From Candidatus Nomurabacteria bacterium (GTDB taxonomy: Bacteria; Patescibacteriota; Minisyncoccia; Phycocordibacterales; UBA9973): DNA of 62,215 bases. The position numbers and the translations under genes are program-made. The DNA is taken from contig JADZEV010000003.1 of the NCBI GenBank assembly GCA_020850295.1, forward strand, positions 1-62,215. The letters are read 5' to 3'. Position 1 is the stretch's first letter. Each line of letters opens with the position of its first letter. Shown here one piece after another: positions 54,094 to 62,081 of this stretch. The notes under the pieces are model-generated. The model saw nothing but the letters and a program-made list of their open reading frames with translations, did no database searches and was not told the DNA's origin.

Positions 54094-54558
54094 CTATTTA
54101 CCCATGTTAGTTATAAATTCAAAATGTTCTTTGGAAACTGGTTGTATTGAAAGCCTACTGCCCTTTTGAGCAACCATTATTCCTTTAAGTTTGGGCTCAA
54201 ATTTTATTTGAGATAATGTAACAGGTTTTTTAAACTTCGACACAAAAGACACATCTACTAATATCCATGTGGGATTTTCCTTTTTTGATTTAGCATCATA
54301 GTGATCATCCTTTTTATCAAAAGCAGTCATATCTGCATGAGGCTTTGAAGAAACTTTAGCCGTGCCATAAACACCAGTCGGATTTTCTTTTGTCCCGTTT
54401 GAATGATAAAAAAGGACTTTGTCTCCAACCTTTATGCTATCTCTCATAAAATTTCTAGCTTGAAAGTTTCTAATCCCGCTCCAAGGAGTTTTCTTGTCTT
54501 TCTTTAGGTCGTCAATACTATAACAATCCCCTTCACTTTTTATAAGCCAATGGTTCAT
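54094..54558 (-). CDS. EVE domain protein
   Basis: 154 aa. 'HWLIKSEGDCYSIDDLKKDK', 'WSGIRNFQARNFMRDSIKVG', 'KVLFYHSNGTKENPTGVYGT', 'DVSFVSKFKKPVTLSQIKFE' and 'GSRLSIQPVSKEHFEFI' follow the EVE (PUA-like) domain closely. EVE domains bind modified bases in DNA or RNA. It overlaps msrA by one base, so the two are translated together. Confidence 0.93.
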   Translation of the reverse strand: MNHWLIKSEGDCYSIDDLKKDKKTPWSGIRNFQARNFMRDSIKVGDKVLFYHSNGTKENPTGVYGTAKVSSKPHADMTAFDKKDDHYDAKSKKENPTWILVDVSFVSKFKKPVTLSQIKFEPKLKGIMVAQKGSRLSIQPVSKEHFEFITNMGK

Positions 54559-55082
54559 TATTTTACAAGTTTATCACTAAAGTCTTTTTGGAGTTTTTCA
54601 AGTTTTGGACTTATGACTAAAGTACAATAAGCTTGATTTGAATTACGGAAATAATACTCCCTATGATATTCCTCAGCTTCAAAAAATTCTGTAGCGGGAA
54701 CAATTTCGGTAACAATAGGATCATTAAAATTCTTTTGTGCTTCCTTAATTGATTCTTTTGCTATTTCTTCTTGATCTGGTGTTGTAAAAAATATCGCACT
54801 ACGATACTGGGTACCGACATCGTTTCCTTGTCTATTTAAAGTTGTCGGTACATGAGTCGCAAAAAATATTTCTAACAAATCTGAAAGTTTTAAGATGTTT
54901 TCATCATAAACAACCTTTACTGCCTCAGCATGTCCTGTCTCTCCGGTACAAATCTGTTCATAAGTTGGATTTGGAACACTTCCGCCTATATAACCAGGCA
55001 TTACCTCAGAAACACCTTTAAGGCTCTTAAAAACTGCTTCAGTACACCAAAAACATCCACCTGCTAAATAAATAGTTTGCAT
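54558..55082 (-). CDS. msrA: Peptide methionine sulfoxide reductase MsrA
   Basis: 174 aa. Catalytic 'IYLAGGCFWCTEAVFKSLKG' with the nucleophile Cys in GCFWC, then 'VMPGYIGGSVPNPTYEQICT', 'HAEAVKVVYDENILKLSDLL', 'VGTQYRSAIFF' and 'YHREYYFRNSNQAYC' with a later Cys for recycling. Repairs S-form methionine sulfoxide. Followed by the EVE gene (1-nt overlap). Confidence 0.96.
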   Translation of the reverse strand: MQTIYLAGGCFWCTEAVFKSLKGVSEVMPGYIGGSVPNPTYEQICTGETGHAEAVKVVYDENILKLSDLLEIFFATHVPTTLNRQGNDVGTQYRSAIFFTTPDQEEIAKESIKEAQKNFNDPIVTEIVPATEFFEAEEYHREYYFRNSNQAYCTLVISPKLEKLQKDFSDKLVK

Positions 55083-55147
55083 AATAATATTATATCACTA
55101 TTGACTTTTTTTATAAAAATGATAAGTTTTTATAAAATTTTAACAAC

Positions 55148-55480
55148 ATGATAAATAGTGATTTAACAAAATCTTTAAAAATTTGTTTCAGCTTAAGAAA
55201 CATAAACCTTTTGATGAAGCAATTTGTTCCCAAGAAAGAGCTTGCTAATTTTCATAAAGAATTAAATGACTGCTTTCCTAAGGAAAAAGACCTGGTTTCT
55301 AAAACAAAAAATATCTTGTTTAGAAAGGAAGATTTGAAAATTTTACAAACAAAAACTTCTGATTTTGCAAATTGTTTAAAGAAAACCATACAAAATAATC
55401 CTGAACAAAACATTCATTTATTAAAGATTCTTTACGAACTCACAAAACAGAATGATTTTTTGTTGGCAGAAATTTATTAA
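55148..55480 (+). CDS. Small helical protein of unknown function
   Basis: 110 aa, basic and helical, no membrane segment ('KLCFSLRNINLL'-like start, 'VPKKELANFHKELNDCFPKE'). Two to three Cys without a clear pattern. No family recognised. A perfect bidirectional terminator follows directly. Confidence 0.6.
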   Translation: MINSDLTKSLKICFSLRNINLLMKQFVPKKELANFHKELNDCFPKEKDLVSKTKNILFRKEDLKILQTKTSDFANCLKKTIQNNPEQNIHLLKILYELTKQNDFLLAEIY

Positions 55481-55515
55481 AATCTTGGTGAGATTAATCT
55501 CACCAAGATTTTTAT
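55480..55515. terminator. Bidirectional terminator, perfect palindrome
   Basis: AAATCTTGGTGAGAT / ATCTCACCAAGATTT around TA, flanked by T-rich ends on both strands; serves the convergent genes. Confidence 0.9.
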
Positions 55516-56045
55516 TTTATAAGCTTAAATGTGATCTTGCTTGGAACTACAAACTTTGATTCATCTACTGTCCAAGGAGAACAGTTATAGTCTCCTACCT
55601 TATCCGTATCCCAAACATAAGTTCCTGACATTTGAGTACTGACAGATCCTGGTTCTTGTTTTATATTTGCTACCTTGATAGCTGCTTGAGGAAACATATC
55701 ACTCCATATGTATATAAAATCTTTCTTAACAAGCACAGAGCTGTCTATGGACATGCCTTCAGCTACAGTAGTGAAATCACCTCGAATTTCTCCGTTGTTT
55801 ATAAAAGCCTTTCCGTTAGAACCAAAATCATCCATTGAGCTAACACTGCACTCGTATGAGCCATCTTCTTTTTTAACAAAATCAGAAAAAGACATTTTCT
55901 TTGATTGTGTCTGTTCTTCTGTTACCACATTCTCTTCTTTTACAGTTTGAAAATCATCAGGCTTGTACTCTTTTTTACTAACAAAATAATAAATCCCAAA
56001 AGCACTTACACCTATAACCAAAATCCAAATAATTGTTTTTATCAT
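55512..56045 (-). CDS. Membrane-anchored exported protein of unknown function
   Basis: 177 aa. N-terminal transmembrane segment (about 3-20), then a beta-rich domain with two to three Cys ('KKEDGSYECSVSSMDDFGSN', 'SGTYVWDTDKVGDYNCSPWT'). The Cys spacing suggests disulfides outside the membrane. Its layout (anchor, 'YVWDT...C' region) is like the protein at 61253-61723 ('CYIWNT'), so the two may be distant relatives. No known family. Confidence 0.65.
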   Translation of the reverse strand: MIKTIIWILVIGVSAFGIYYFVSKKEYKPDDFQTVKEENVVTEEQTQSKKMSFSDFVKKEDGSYECSVSSMDDFGSNGKAFINNGEIRGDFTTVAEGMSIDSSVLVKKDFIYIWSDMFPQAAIKVANIKQEPGSVSTQMSGTYVWDTDKVGDYNCSPWTVDESKFVVPSKITFKLIK

Positions 56046-56068
56046 AAATAAATTATAACTTAAAAAAT

Positions 56069-56099
56069 AAAAACATCTGTGGATTAGATGTTTTTATTT
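56069..56099 (-). terminator. Terminator of the 23-aa ORF
   Basis: AAAAACATCT / AGATGTTTTT with a 7-nt loop, just downstream of the small minus-strand ORF. Confidence 0.7.
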
Positions 56100-56102
56100 T
56101 TA

Positions 56103-56174
56103 TTATTTTACTTTTGTAACTGCTTTTTTTGGTTTTTTTGTTTCTTTCCTGCGACTATCATTGCCCTTGGCCAT
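56103..56174 (-). CDS. 23-aa Lys-rich peptide
   Basis: Encodes 'MAKGNDSRRKETKKPKKAVT' plus three residues. Peptides beginning MAKG.D.RKE.KKPKK occur widely in bacteria as small basic ORFs of unknown function, to my recollection. A terminator follows. Promoter not clear. Confidence 0.55.
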   Translation of the reverse strand: MAKGNDSRRKETKKPKKAVTKVK

Positions 56175-56225
56175 ATAATTCTTAAATCTATTATTCTTTT
56201 ATGAAAATATTATATCAGTAAAATA

Positions 56226-56888
56226 TTAGATTTTCCTATCTCTTTCTTTTGGAGTACTGTTCCAAACCAATATCTCCCATTTTGCTTTTCTTAGAAATCT
56301 AGGTTGCCTTGTGCAAATAGTAAGCCCGGCATTGTCCATAGGGTTAAGGAAGCTGAGTTTGTTATATTCTGAGGCGGTAAGTTTATCTCCTTCAATGATG
56401 TAAGAAGCTACCATTTTTAGAAAAATGCCATGAGTTACCATTATTATTTGTCTTTCTCTTCTTCTTGATATGTATTTAAGTAAGGCTTTGGCTCGAGCTT
56501 TTAAATCAGTAAAGTTCTCTTCATCGGAATAACGCAAGTCATCCTCATGAAAACTTTTGTCTATCTTGTCTACTATAGATCGAGTTTCCCTTTCTTCGCC
56601 TGAGTGACCTATTATCTCTGAAGGATTCCTTCTCTCTACCAACAAATCACAATACTCAACTTTCATATTGAGCTCTTTAGCTATGATGGCTGCGGTTTCT
56701 TTTGTTCTTTGGAAAGGGCTAGAAATAATAACTTTTGGCCTCCCTCTTTTTTTGGGAAATCTTTTAGAAACTTCTTTTACTTGTTCTATTCCTTTTGGGC
56801 TAAGCGGTCCATCAGGGCCTTGCCTTATTCCCCTAGCATTGAGCTCTGTTTCCCCATGTCTAACAAAATAAATAACCTGTTTTCTCAT
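56226..56888 (-). CDS. Histidine phosphatase family protein
   Basis: 220 aa. Catalytic 'VIYFVRHGETELNARGIRQG' with RHG, the mid Arg in 'VIISSPFQRTKETAAIIAKE', and the second His in 'IIMVTHGIFLKMVASYIIEG'. This is the phosphoglycerate mutase-like fold; whether it acts on a sugar phosphate, a nucleotide or a protein is open. The C-terminal tail is basic. Confidence 0.88.
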   Translation of the reverse strand: MRKQVIYFVRHGETELNARGIRQGPDGPLSPKGIEQVKEVSKRFPKKRGRPKVIISSPFQRTKETAAIIAKELNMKVEYCDLLVERRNPSEIIGHSGEERETRSIVDKIDKSFHEDDLRYSDEENFTDLKARAKALLKYISRRRERQIIMVTHGIFLKMVASYIIEGDKLTASEYNKLSFLNPMDNAGLTICTRQPRFLRKAKWEILVWNSTPKERDRKI

Positions 56889-56920
56889 ATAATTGATAAT
56901 TATACATTAATACTTTGTTC

Positions 56921-56929
56921 TGCTATACT
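56921..56929 (+). promoter_or_regulatory. Extended -10 (TGCTATACT) of the pseudouridine synthase gene
   Basis: TGC-TATACT ends 9 nt before ATG 56939; it also argues against the longer ORF start at 56915. Confidence 0.55.
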
Positions 56930-56938
56930 CGCACCATT

Positions 56939-57721
56939 ATGGCTAGGCAAAAGAAAAAAATATTTTACCGCTCACCAAAAGGACCAAAGCCTTTGGATAA
57001 ACAAAAGCCAAAAGATGCTTCAACCTTACCAGAAGGTCAAGAGCGTCTCGAAAAAGCCATAGCCCACATGGGCCTGGCTTCGCGCAGAGAAGCAAAAATG
57101 TTGATCAAAGAAGGCAAAGTACTTGTTAATAACAAGGTTGTCCGAGAAACAGGATTTGGCATAGTTTTAGGGAAAGATAAAATAAATCTTAAAGAAGATG
57201 CTTCTGGTACAAAAGAAGCTGTTTTGTATTTCAAGCCAAGAGGTATAGAAACTAGTAAAACTTCAGGAACTAATACAGATATACATGAAAAGCTTCCAAC
57301 ACTAAAACACCTCTCTCCTATAGGAAGATTAGACAAAGAATCAGATGGACTCATTATTCTTTCAAACGATGGCACCCTAACAAAAGCTTTAACAAAAGAA
57401 AACTCAAGTATAGAAAAAGAATATCTCGTTTTAGTTAGAGAAAATATCACACCTGAAGCTATTTCGAAACTCTCTTCTGGTATCTTTTTAGACAAAGTAA
57501 AAACCAAACCTGCAAAAGTCAAAAAGGTTTCAAAGTCTTCGTTTACCATTATTTTAAAAGAAGGTAGAAAGCATCAAATCAGAAGAATGTGTGATGCTTG
57601 TCGACTGACAATACTTTCTTTAACCAGAATACGAATAGGTCATCTAAAGATCGGTTCTATGAAGCCTGGTTTTGTTAAAAGAATTCAAGAAAAAGATATA
57701 AATATATTAAAAAATAGTTAA
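56939..57721 (+). CDS. Pseudouridine synthase, RsuA/RluB/RluF family
   Basis: 260 aa from ATG 56939. A basic leader is followed by an S4 domain (about 38-95: 'LEKAIAHMGLASRREAKMLI', 'EGKVLVNNKVVRETG'). The synthase core has 'LSPIGRLDKESDGLIILSND' carrying the catalytic Asp, 'LTKENSSIEKEYLVLV' and 'LKEGRKHQIRRMCDACRLTI'. It isomerises a uridine in 16S or 23S rRNA; the exact site cannot be told. Confidence 0.92.
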   Translation: MARQKKKIFYRSPKGPKPLDKQKPKDASTLPEGQERLEKAIAHMGLASRREAKMLIKEGKVLVNNKVVRETGFGIVLGKDKINLKEDASGTKEAVLYFKPRGIETSKTSGTNTDIHEKLPTLKHLSPIGRLDKESDGLIILSNDGTLTKALTKENSSIEKEYLVLVRENITPEAISKLSSGIFLDKVKTKPAKVKKVSKSSFTIILKEGRKHQIRRMCDACRLTILSLTRIRIGHLKIGSMKPGFVKRIQEKDINILKNS

Positions 57722-57724
57722 ATT

Positions 57725-57752
57725 AAAAACCCGCCCATTAAGGCGGGTTTTT
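57725..57752. terminator. Terminator shared by convergent genes
   Basis: AAAAACCCGCC / GGCGGGTTTTT with a short loop, between the pseudouridine synthase and the DUF378 gene. Confidence 0.88.
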
Positions 57753-57754
57753 AA

Positions 57755-57994
57755 TTACATATTTGGAGTAGCACTTGGCATACTTCCACCTTTCATGTCG
57801 CAAGCTTTGCAAGTTTTCTTGTGAGAGAAAATCTCGTAAAGAGCTGAAAGTCCTACTAAGATATAAACTACCTTTGAAATAGGAGCAGACATTCCTCCGA
57901 AGATAGCACCTAAATCCCAGTTAAACAATCCTACTAGCAACCAGTTAAGACCACCGATAACTAGCAGAATAAAAGTGATTTTGTGTAATTTCAT
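57755..57994 (-). CDS. DUF378 family membrane protein
   Basis: 79 aa. 'KITFILLVIGGLNWLLVGLF', 'NWDLGAIFGG' and 'ISKVVYILVGLSALYEIF' are the DUF378 pattern with two membrane helices. A C-terminal CxxC ('KKTCKACDMKGG') could bind metal. Function of the family is unknown. Confidence 0.9.
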   Translation of the reverse strand: MKLHKITFILLVIGGLNWLLVGLFNWDLGAIFGGMSAPISKVVYILVGLSALYEIFSHKKTCKACDMKGGSMPSATPNM

Positions 57995-58071
57995 AATATT
58001 TTTAATTTATAAACTAATAAGTCCTACATATAGTATTATACTATTTTCAAAATTTTTGTGATGTGCAAAAA

Positions 58072-58641
58072 CTATGCTGTTATTTCTTTCAAAAGTTCAG
58101 CTATTTTAGATTTTTTTAGAGCAGAATAAGGCAGTATTTTAGTCCCACCCAAAAGAGATTGTATATTTGTAAGTTGTTTTTTAAGCTCAGCATTTTTAAG
58201 CCTATCTATCTTGTTTACAGCAACTATAAAGTTTTTCCCATGGCCTTTTAACATTTCTAATATATCAAGATCGTCATTTGACGGACCAACCTTGGCATCT
58301 ATGATCAAGACTATAGTTTGCTTCCCTTCGTAAGAATAAGCGAGGTAGTCTTCTATCAAATCATGAAGTGTGTCCCTGCGACCTGATCCACCTTTTACAA
58401 AACCATAACCAGGCAAATCAACAATATAAAACTTATTATTGACCAAAAACATATTTAGATGTTTTGTAGCTCCTGGTGAACCACTTGTCTTGGCCAAACC
58501 TTTTACTTTAGTTAGCGCATTTATAGTGCTAGATTTTCCAACATTTGATCTACCAATAAAAGCCACATGAGGTAACCCATCTTCAAAAACACCGTTTATT
58601 GTCGGGCTTCCTTTTATAAAAACTGCGCTCTTAATTTCCAT
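58072..58641 (-). CDS. engB: Ribosome biogenesis GTPase EngB/YsxC
   Basis: 189 aa. 'VAFIGRSNVGKSSTINALTK' (P-loop), 'KTSGSPGATKHLNMFLVN' (switch region), 'FYIVDLPGYGFVKGGSGRRD' (DxPG) and 'FIVAVNKIDRLKNAELKKQL' (NKxD). Needed for late 50S assembly. TAG stop. Confidence 0.95.
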   Translation of the reverse strand: MEIKSAVFIKGSPTINGVFEDGLPHVAFIGRSNVGKSSTINALTKVKGLAKTSGSPGATKHLNMFLVNNKFYIVDLPGYGFVKGGSGRRDTLHDLIEDYLAYSYEGKQTIVLIIDAKVGPSNDDLDILEMLKGHGKNFIVAVNKIDRLKNAELKKQLTNIQSLLGGTKILPYSALKKSKIAELLKEITA

Positions 58642-58655
58642 GATTTGATACTAAC

Positions 58656-58683
58656 AAAAAAATGGTCCGAAGACCATTTTTTT
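58656..58683 (-). terminator. Terminator of the zinc-ribbon gene
   Basis: AAAAAAATGGTC / GACCATTTTTTT with a 4-nt loop, between the DUF5679 gene and engB on the minus strand. Confidence 0.85.
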
Positions 58684-58688
58684 GAAAA

Positions 58689-58874
58689 CTATTTGAGACT
58701 ATCAGCAGTTTCTTTGTTCATAAATTTGAACATATTTCCTCCACATGTAGAGCACTTACCTTTTGCTGAGTATCTATTGTTCTTCTCTGATACTACTATG
58801 TCTTTCATAACTTGCATTGTAGGTTTGTTATTAGCATCTCTACATTTCATACATAATCCTTTGATTTCTACCAT
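58689..58874 (-). CDS. DUF5679-like zinc-ribbon protein
   Basis: 61 aa. Two CxxC pairs ('GLCMKCRDANNK', 'GKCSTCGGNMFKF') with the spacing of DUF5679 proteins, which look like short zinc ribbons resembling topoisomerase C-terminal fingers. Function unknown; nucleic-acid binding is possible. Confidence 0.8.
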   Translation of the reverse strand: MVEIKGLCMKCRDANNKPTMQVMKDIVVSEKNNRYSAKGKCSTCGGNMFKFMNKETADSLK

Positions 58875-58966
58875 ATATTTGTTGAGTTCTTAATTTATAT
58901 ATTTGTACAGGTGTAATTATAGCATATATCGCTATTTCGAACAATATTGTCAAGACTAGATCTAAT

Positions 58967-59581
58967 TTAAGCCTCCCATTCAACAGTTTTTAAAGATTGC
59001 CTTTCTATATTATCTGTTCGTCGTAGCTTCATCAAAACCTCCTTAGGCGCAATATCAAAATGCTTTATCTCTCCCAGCTTTTCATCTATCTGCCAAAGAT
59101 CTTCTTTGGAGTTTACCCAGGACTTGCCGAAATAATTTAGATTAAGAGGTCTTGAATAGCTTCTCAATGTTTTCATACCGCTATCTGTTGCATATTCATG
59201 AAAATAAGACATTACTAGCTCTCTAATACTCTTATAAACAGGGTCTCTATATCGAAGTATATAGTGGTTTGTTTTTGAGAGAGCACCCCAAAGACCGCTT
59301 TTGTCTTGAAAAGGTGTTATAACATGCTCAAAATCATTCTTTGTAGTTTGAAGGTGAAGGATAAGTGGCTTATAACCATGCAAAGACAATATATAAGCTC
59401 CTAAAATAGCACCCTCTATGCAATGAGCATTATTCTCTCGAATAACCCTGACTGGGGACTTAACTGTATCAACCCCATCTAACTCATGATTTATGGGTAT
59501 TTTGTTTAGAAAATCTTGAACTTTAGTTGGGGTATTTAATTTTTTGAAAATAGAAATTTCTTTTTCTGTAAAATCTATCAC
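58967..59581 (-). CDS. Predicted transglutaminase/papain-like fold protein
   Basis: 204 aa. 'IRENNAHCIEGAILGAYILS' (candidate Cys), 'FEHVITPFQDKSGLWGALSK' (candidate His) and 'TNHYILRYRDPVYKSIRELV' with 'SYFHEYATDSGMKTLRSYSR'. The Cys-His pair separated by about 60 residues and the conserved 'AHCxEGA' block fit a transglutaminase-like hydrolase fold that I have seen in many bacteria without a known role. Activity is inference. Confidence 0.7.
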   Translation of the reverse strand: MIDFTEKEISIFKKLNTPTKVQDFLNKIPINHELDGVDTVKSPVRVIRENNAHCIEGAILGAYILSLHGYKPLILHLQTTKNDFEHVITPFQDKSGLWGALSKTNHYILRYRDPVYKSIRELVMSYFHEYATDSGMKTLRSYSRPLNLNYFGKSWVNSKEDLWQIDEKLGEIKHFDIAPKEVLMKLRRTDNIERQSLKTVEWEA

Positions 59582-59598
59582 TTTAATATTTTACTATA

Positions 59599-59877
59599 TT
59601 ATAGAATCTTAATAGAAACACTTACCTCATCCCCTTCTAGTAAGCCTTCTGATTTCCTAATGGAAGATTTGATACACAAGAGATATGATTTGGATTGACT
59701 GTGTGGAAAAAGAGATGTATTCCAGGTGCTTTTTCCTACTTTGGCTTCTATTTTAACAAAACCTTTTTTGTGTTTATTTTTTATTTTTTCTGATAATTTT
59801 TTATCAAGAGTAACGAAATGCCAACCTCCTAGTCCAGGATAAAGCCAGATTTTACTTTTGATTTTGATTAAAGCCAT
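59599..59877 (-). CDS. DUF1905 family protein
   Basis: 92 aa. 'SKIWLYPGLGGWHFVTLDKK', 'GFVKIEAKVGKSTWNTSLFP' and 'YLLCIKSSIRKSEGLLEGDE' fit the DUF1905 small beta-barrel pattern (WxYPG.ggWhFv.lP...W.tSlFP...Y.LPIKa.vRk...i..GD.V). Function of the family is unknown. Confidence 0.9.
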   Translation of the reverse strand: MALIKIKSKIWLYPGLGGWHFVTLDKKLSEKIKNKHKKGFVKIEAKVGKSTWNTSLFPHSQSKSYLLCIKSSIRKSEGLLEGDEVSVSIKIL

Positions 59878-59895
59878 TTTTTAATTATACATAAT

Positions 59896-59922
59896 AAAAA
59901 CCCTCTTTTTTAGAGGGTTTTT
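59896..59922. terminator. Intrinsic terminator
   Basis: AAAAACCCTCT / AGAGGGTTTTT; ends the unit containing the 76-aa and coiled-coil genes. Confidence 0.85.
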
Positions 59923-59929
59923 ATTATTT

Positions 59930-60160
59930 TTATAAGCTCTTTATTTCTCCGTCTACTTCCATCAAGTCTGCGTCAGTGTTTGTGTCTACATTTATATAGT
60001 TCAAGTCTTCTTCTATAGAAGAGGTTGAATCAGATTGTGTTGTTCTATCTAGTTCCTGTGCTGGTGTCTCCATAACAGCATCTTTTTTCATAGAACCCTT
60101 CCAAAGAAAGAACCCTAGAACAAGAATAACGATAATAACAATGATTGTTTTTGTATTCAT
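59930..60160 (-). CDS. Small membrane-anchored protein of unknown function
   Basis: 76 aa: one N-terminal transmembrane segment ('TIIVIIVILVLGFFLWKG') and a short, acidic, Thr/Ser/Asp-rich external tail. No motif. It lies 17 nt downstream of the coiled-coil gene. Confidence 0.65.
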   Translation of the reverse strand: MNTKTIIVIIVILVLGFFLWKGSMKKDAVMETPAQELDRTTQSDSTSSIEEDLNYINVDTNTDADLMEVDGEIKSL

Positions 60161-60177
60161 ATTTTTATTTTAAGTTA

Positions 60178-61188
60178 TTAATTAGTCTCAGCTTCGACAC
60201 TTACTTCTACCTCTGCATCAACACTTGGTACTTTCTTTAATGCATCTGCAGCTTTTTTTGTAGCGTCATAAGCAGCCTTTACTTTAAGCTTCATAGCTTG
60301 TAAGTCTTTTCTAAATTGGTTTCTTGTAGCTTCTAGTGCTGATTTTGCATTAGCGTCACTACTGATATTAGTTTCATAAACTTTTGCTACTTGTAAAGCA
60401 ATGGCAGCACGAGCATCCGCAATAGCTGTTTCAGCACTTACTATAGATGAAGCAACAGCGCTAACATTTTGACCATTTGCAGCAGCTTTATCAGATCTTG
60501 ATTCTATAGCTATTAAAACTGCTTCTATTTTATCTACTGTCAAAGACGCTTCTGTTGTTGCTTTTACATTTATTTCAGCAAAGTTATCTGAGATTTTTTC
60601 TACTCTTTCTCTCTTAGTATCATCTTTTATTTTTTTAAGATCTTCTTTAAAACTATTCTTCCATTCCTCTCGCTTAGCCTGCATCTCATCTTTCTTAGCT
60701 TCAAACTCTATCTTAAAAAGATCTCTCTTGTCTTGAATAGCTCCGATGATAGCATCTCTTTTTTCTCGAAGTAGATCCAAAAGATCATCTTTACCTTCTT
60801 TAAGAGCAGCTTTAAATTCATCTCTAGATTTTTCTATTTCTTCTCTTGTTTTTTCTCTTTCATCTTTCGCTTGAGCATTTAGCATTTTATAAGCATCAGC
60901 TGGCTTAATTTCACCGGCTTCTATCTTAGCTCTAGCATCCATTCGAAGCTTCATAATATCTTCGTTTCTTTGCTTTCGCATCTCTTCTTCCTTTTCAAGT
61001 CTTTCCTTTCGAAGAACTTCTTGTTGATCTCTAAGCTCTTTCAGGTCACCGTTAATTTCAATTTTAGTACCAGAATCAACTCTTATAGGAGGCATAGGAG
61101 CAAGATCAGTGTCTTCAGCCTGAGCTACAAAAGAAATTCCAAAAGCTAATAATAAGAATAAAATTCCATATTTGTTGTATTTTTTCAT
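60178..61188 (-). CDS. Exported highly charged coiled-coil protein
   Basis: 336 aa. Signal peptide (about 1-24, 'AQAED' cleavage area), then a very long Lys/Glu/Arg-rich coiled coil (about 45-205), an Ala-rich helical part (about 215-315) and a Val/Glu end. Repeated RxxF/REE(I)xKxxRDEF patterns suggest a rod in the periplasm-like space or cell wall. No family recognised; the repeated charge invites homology to many unrelated coiled coils. Confidence 0.7.
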   Translation of the reverse strand: MKKYNKYGILFLLLAFGISFVAQAEDTDLAPMPPIRVDSGTKIEINGDLKELRDQQEVLRKERLEKEEEMRKQRNEDIMKLRMDARAKIEAGEIKPADAYKMLNAQAKDEREKTREEIEKSRDEFKAALKEGKDDLLDLLREKRDAIIGAIQDKRDLFKIEFEAKKDEMQAKREEWKNSFKEDLKKIKDDTKRERVEKISDNFAEINVKATTEASLTVDKIEAVLIAIESRSDKAAANGQNVSAVASSIVSAETAIADARAAIALQVAKVYETNISSDANAKSALEATRNQFRKDLQAMKLKVKAAYDATKKAADALKKVPSVDAEVEVSVEAETN

Positions 61189-61252
61189 AACAATATCATT
61201 ATACTACATATAAAAGGTAGCAAAGATATTTAATCCACAGATAGTTTTAAGC

Positions 61253-61723
61253 TTACTGACAGTCTGTTTGTTGAAGATTTATAGGGTAAGAAATGTTTTC
61301 AGGACTTGCATAAACATAAACACCGTCTCCTCTATCTTTCATTTCTCCAAATCCAGGCGAAGCTATGCCATCACTAAACTTTACATAAAGCTCTTCGGTA
61401 TTTATCACACCTTCACCGTTTGCTTGCCACAAAAGCTGTGCTGTTGGCAAAGACTCTCCTTCAAGGATCATAACAACACCATCAAAAGCTCCTTTCTTTG
61501 CATCTTTTTGATAAGGCTCAAAATTAAAAGTTCCAGAAACATTACCATTTTCTTCAAATGACATTCTTAAACTAGCACTATCTCCCGCTTCTGTGTTCCA
61601 GATATAACAAACTTCATTTTTAGGCTCTTGTTCATTAACAACCTCTTTTTTATCTTTGGTTAAACCTGCAAGTATTACTATAACTACCGCCACTGCCAAC
61701 AATATATATTTTGAATTTTTCAT
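61253..61723 (-). CDS. Membrane-anchored exported protein of unknown function
   Basis: 156 aa. Signal anchor (about 5-21), then 'NEVCYIWNTEAGDSASLRMS', 'GTFNFEPYQKDAKKGAFDGV' and a C-terminal Cys; predicted beta-rich. Compare the similar layout at 55512-56045. No known family. Confidence 0.65.
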   Translation of the reverse strand: MKNSKYILLAVAVVIVILAGLTKDKKEVVNEQEPKNEVCYIWNTEAGDSASLRMSFEENGNVSGTFNFEPYQKDAKKGAFDGVVMILEGESLPTAQLLWQANGEGVINTEELYVKFSDGIASPGFGEMKDRGDGVYVYASPENISYPINLQQTDCQ

Positions 61724-61741
61724 ATTGATATTTTATAATTT

Positions 61742-62080
61742 TTAATCACCTTTCTCAACAACAATTGCATCTATTACCTTCTTAGTTTGATTTGAAGTAT
61801 TTTTAGAAATAGTTCGAACTATCATCCTTAAAAGAGATAAAACAATAAAACTAACAACTAAAGATACCCAAAATAAAAACTTAAAAAATCCTGCTTGAAA
61901 ACCAAAGAGCTCTGTATAGCCAATAATAAAAAATATTCCGACTACCAAAAAGCAAACAATAACTGGTAACAAAAACAATCCCCAAAGAAAGCCTTTCGCC
62001 TGCTCTCCTGCAAAAACACTTGGATTTTCCCGAGCTTCATTAATATTTTTTCTAATCTGTAATAATTTAAACGGATTCAT
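61742..62080 (-). CDS. Small membrane protein of unknown function
   Basis: 112 aa. A charged N-terminus, two hydrophobic hairpin segments ('GFLWGLFLLPVIVCFLVVGI', 'FFKFLFWVSLVVSFIVLSLL') and a basic C-terminus. It starts 1 nt after the stop of the next upstream gene, so coexpressed. Confidence 0.6.
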   Translation of the reverse strand: MNPFKLLQIRKNINEARENPSVFAGEQAKGFLWGLFLLPVIVCFLVVGIFFIIGYTELFGFQAGFFKFLFWVSLVVSFIVLSLLRMIVRTISKNTSNQTKKVIDAIVVEKGD

Positions 62081-62081
62081 G

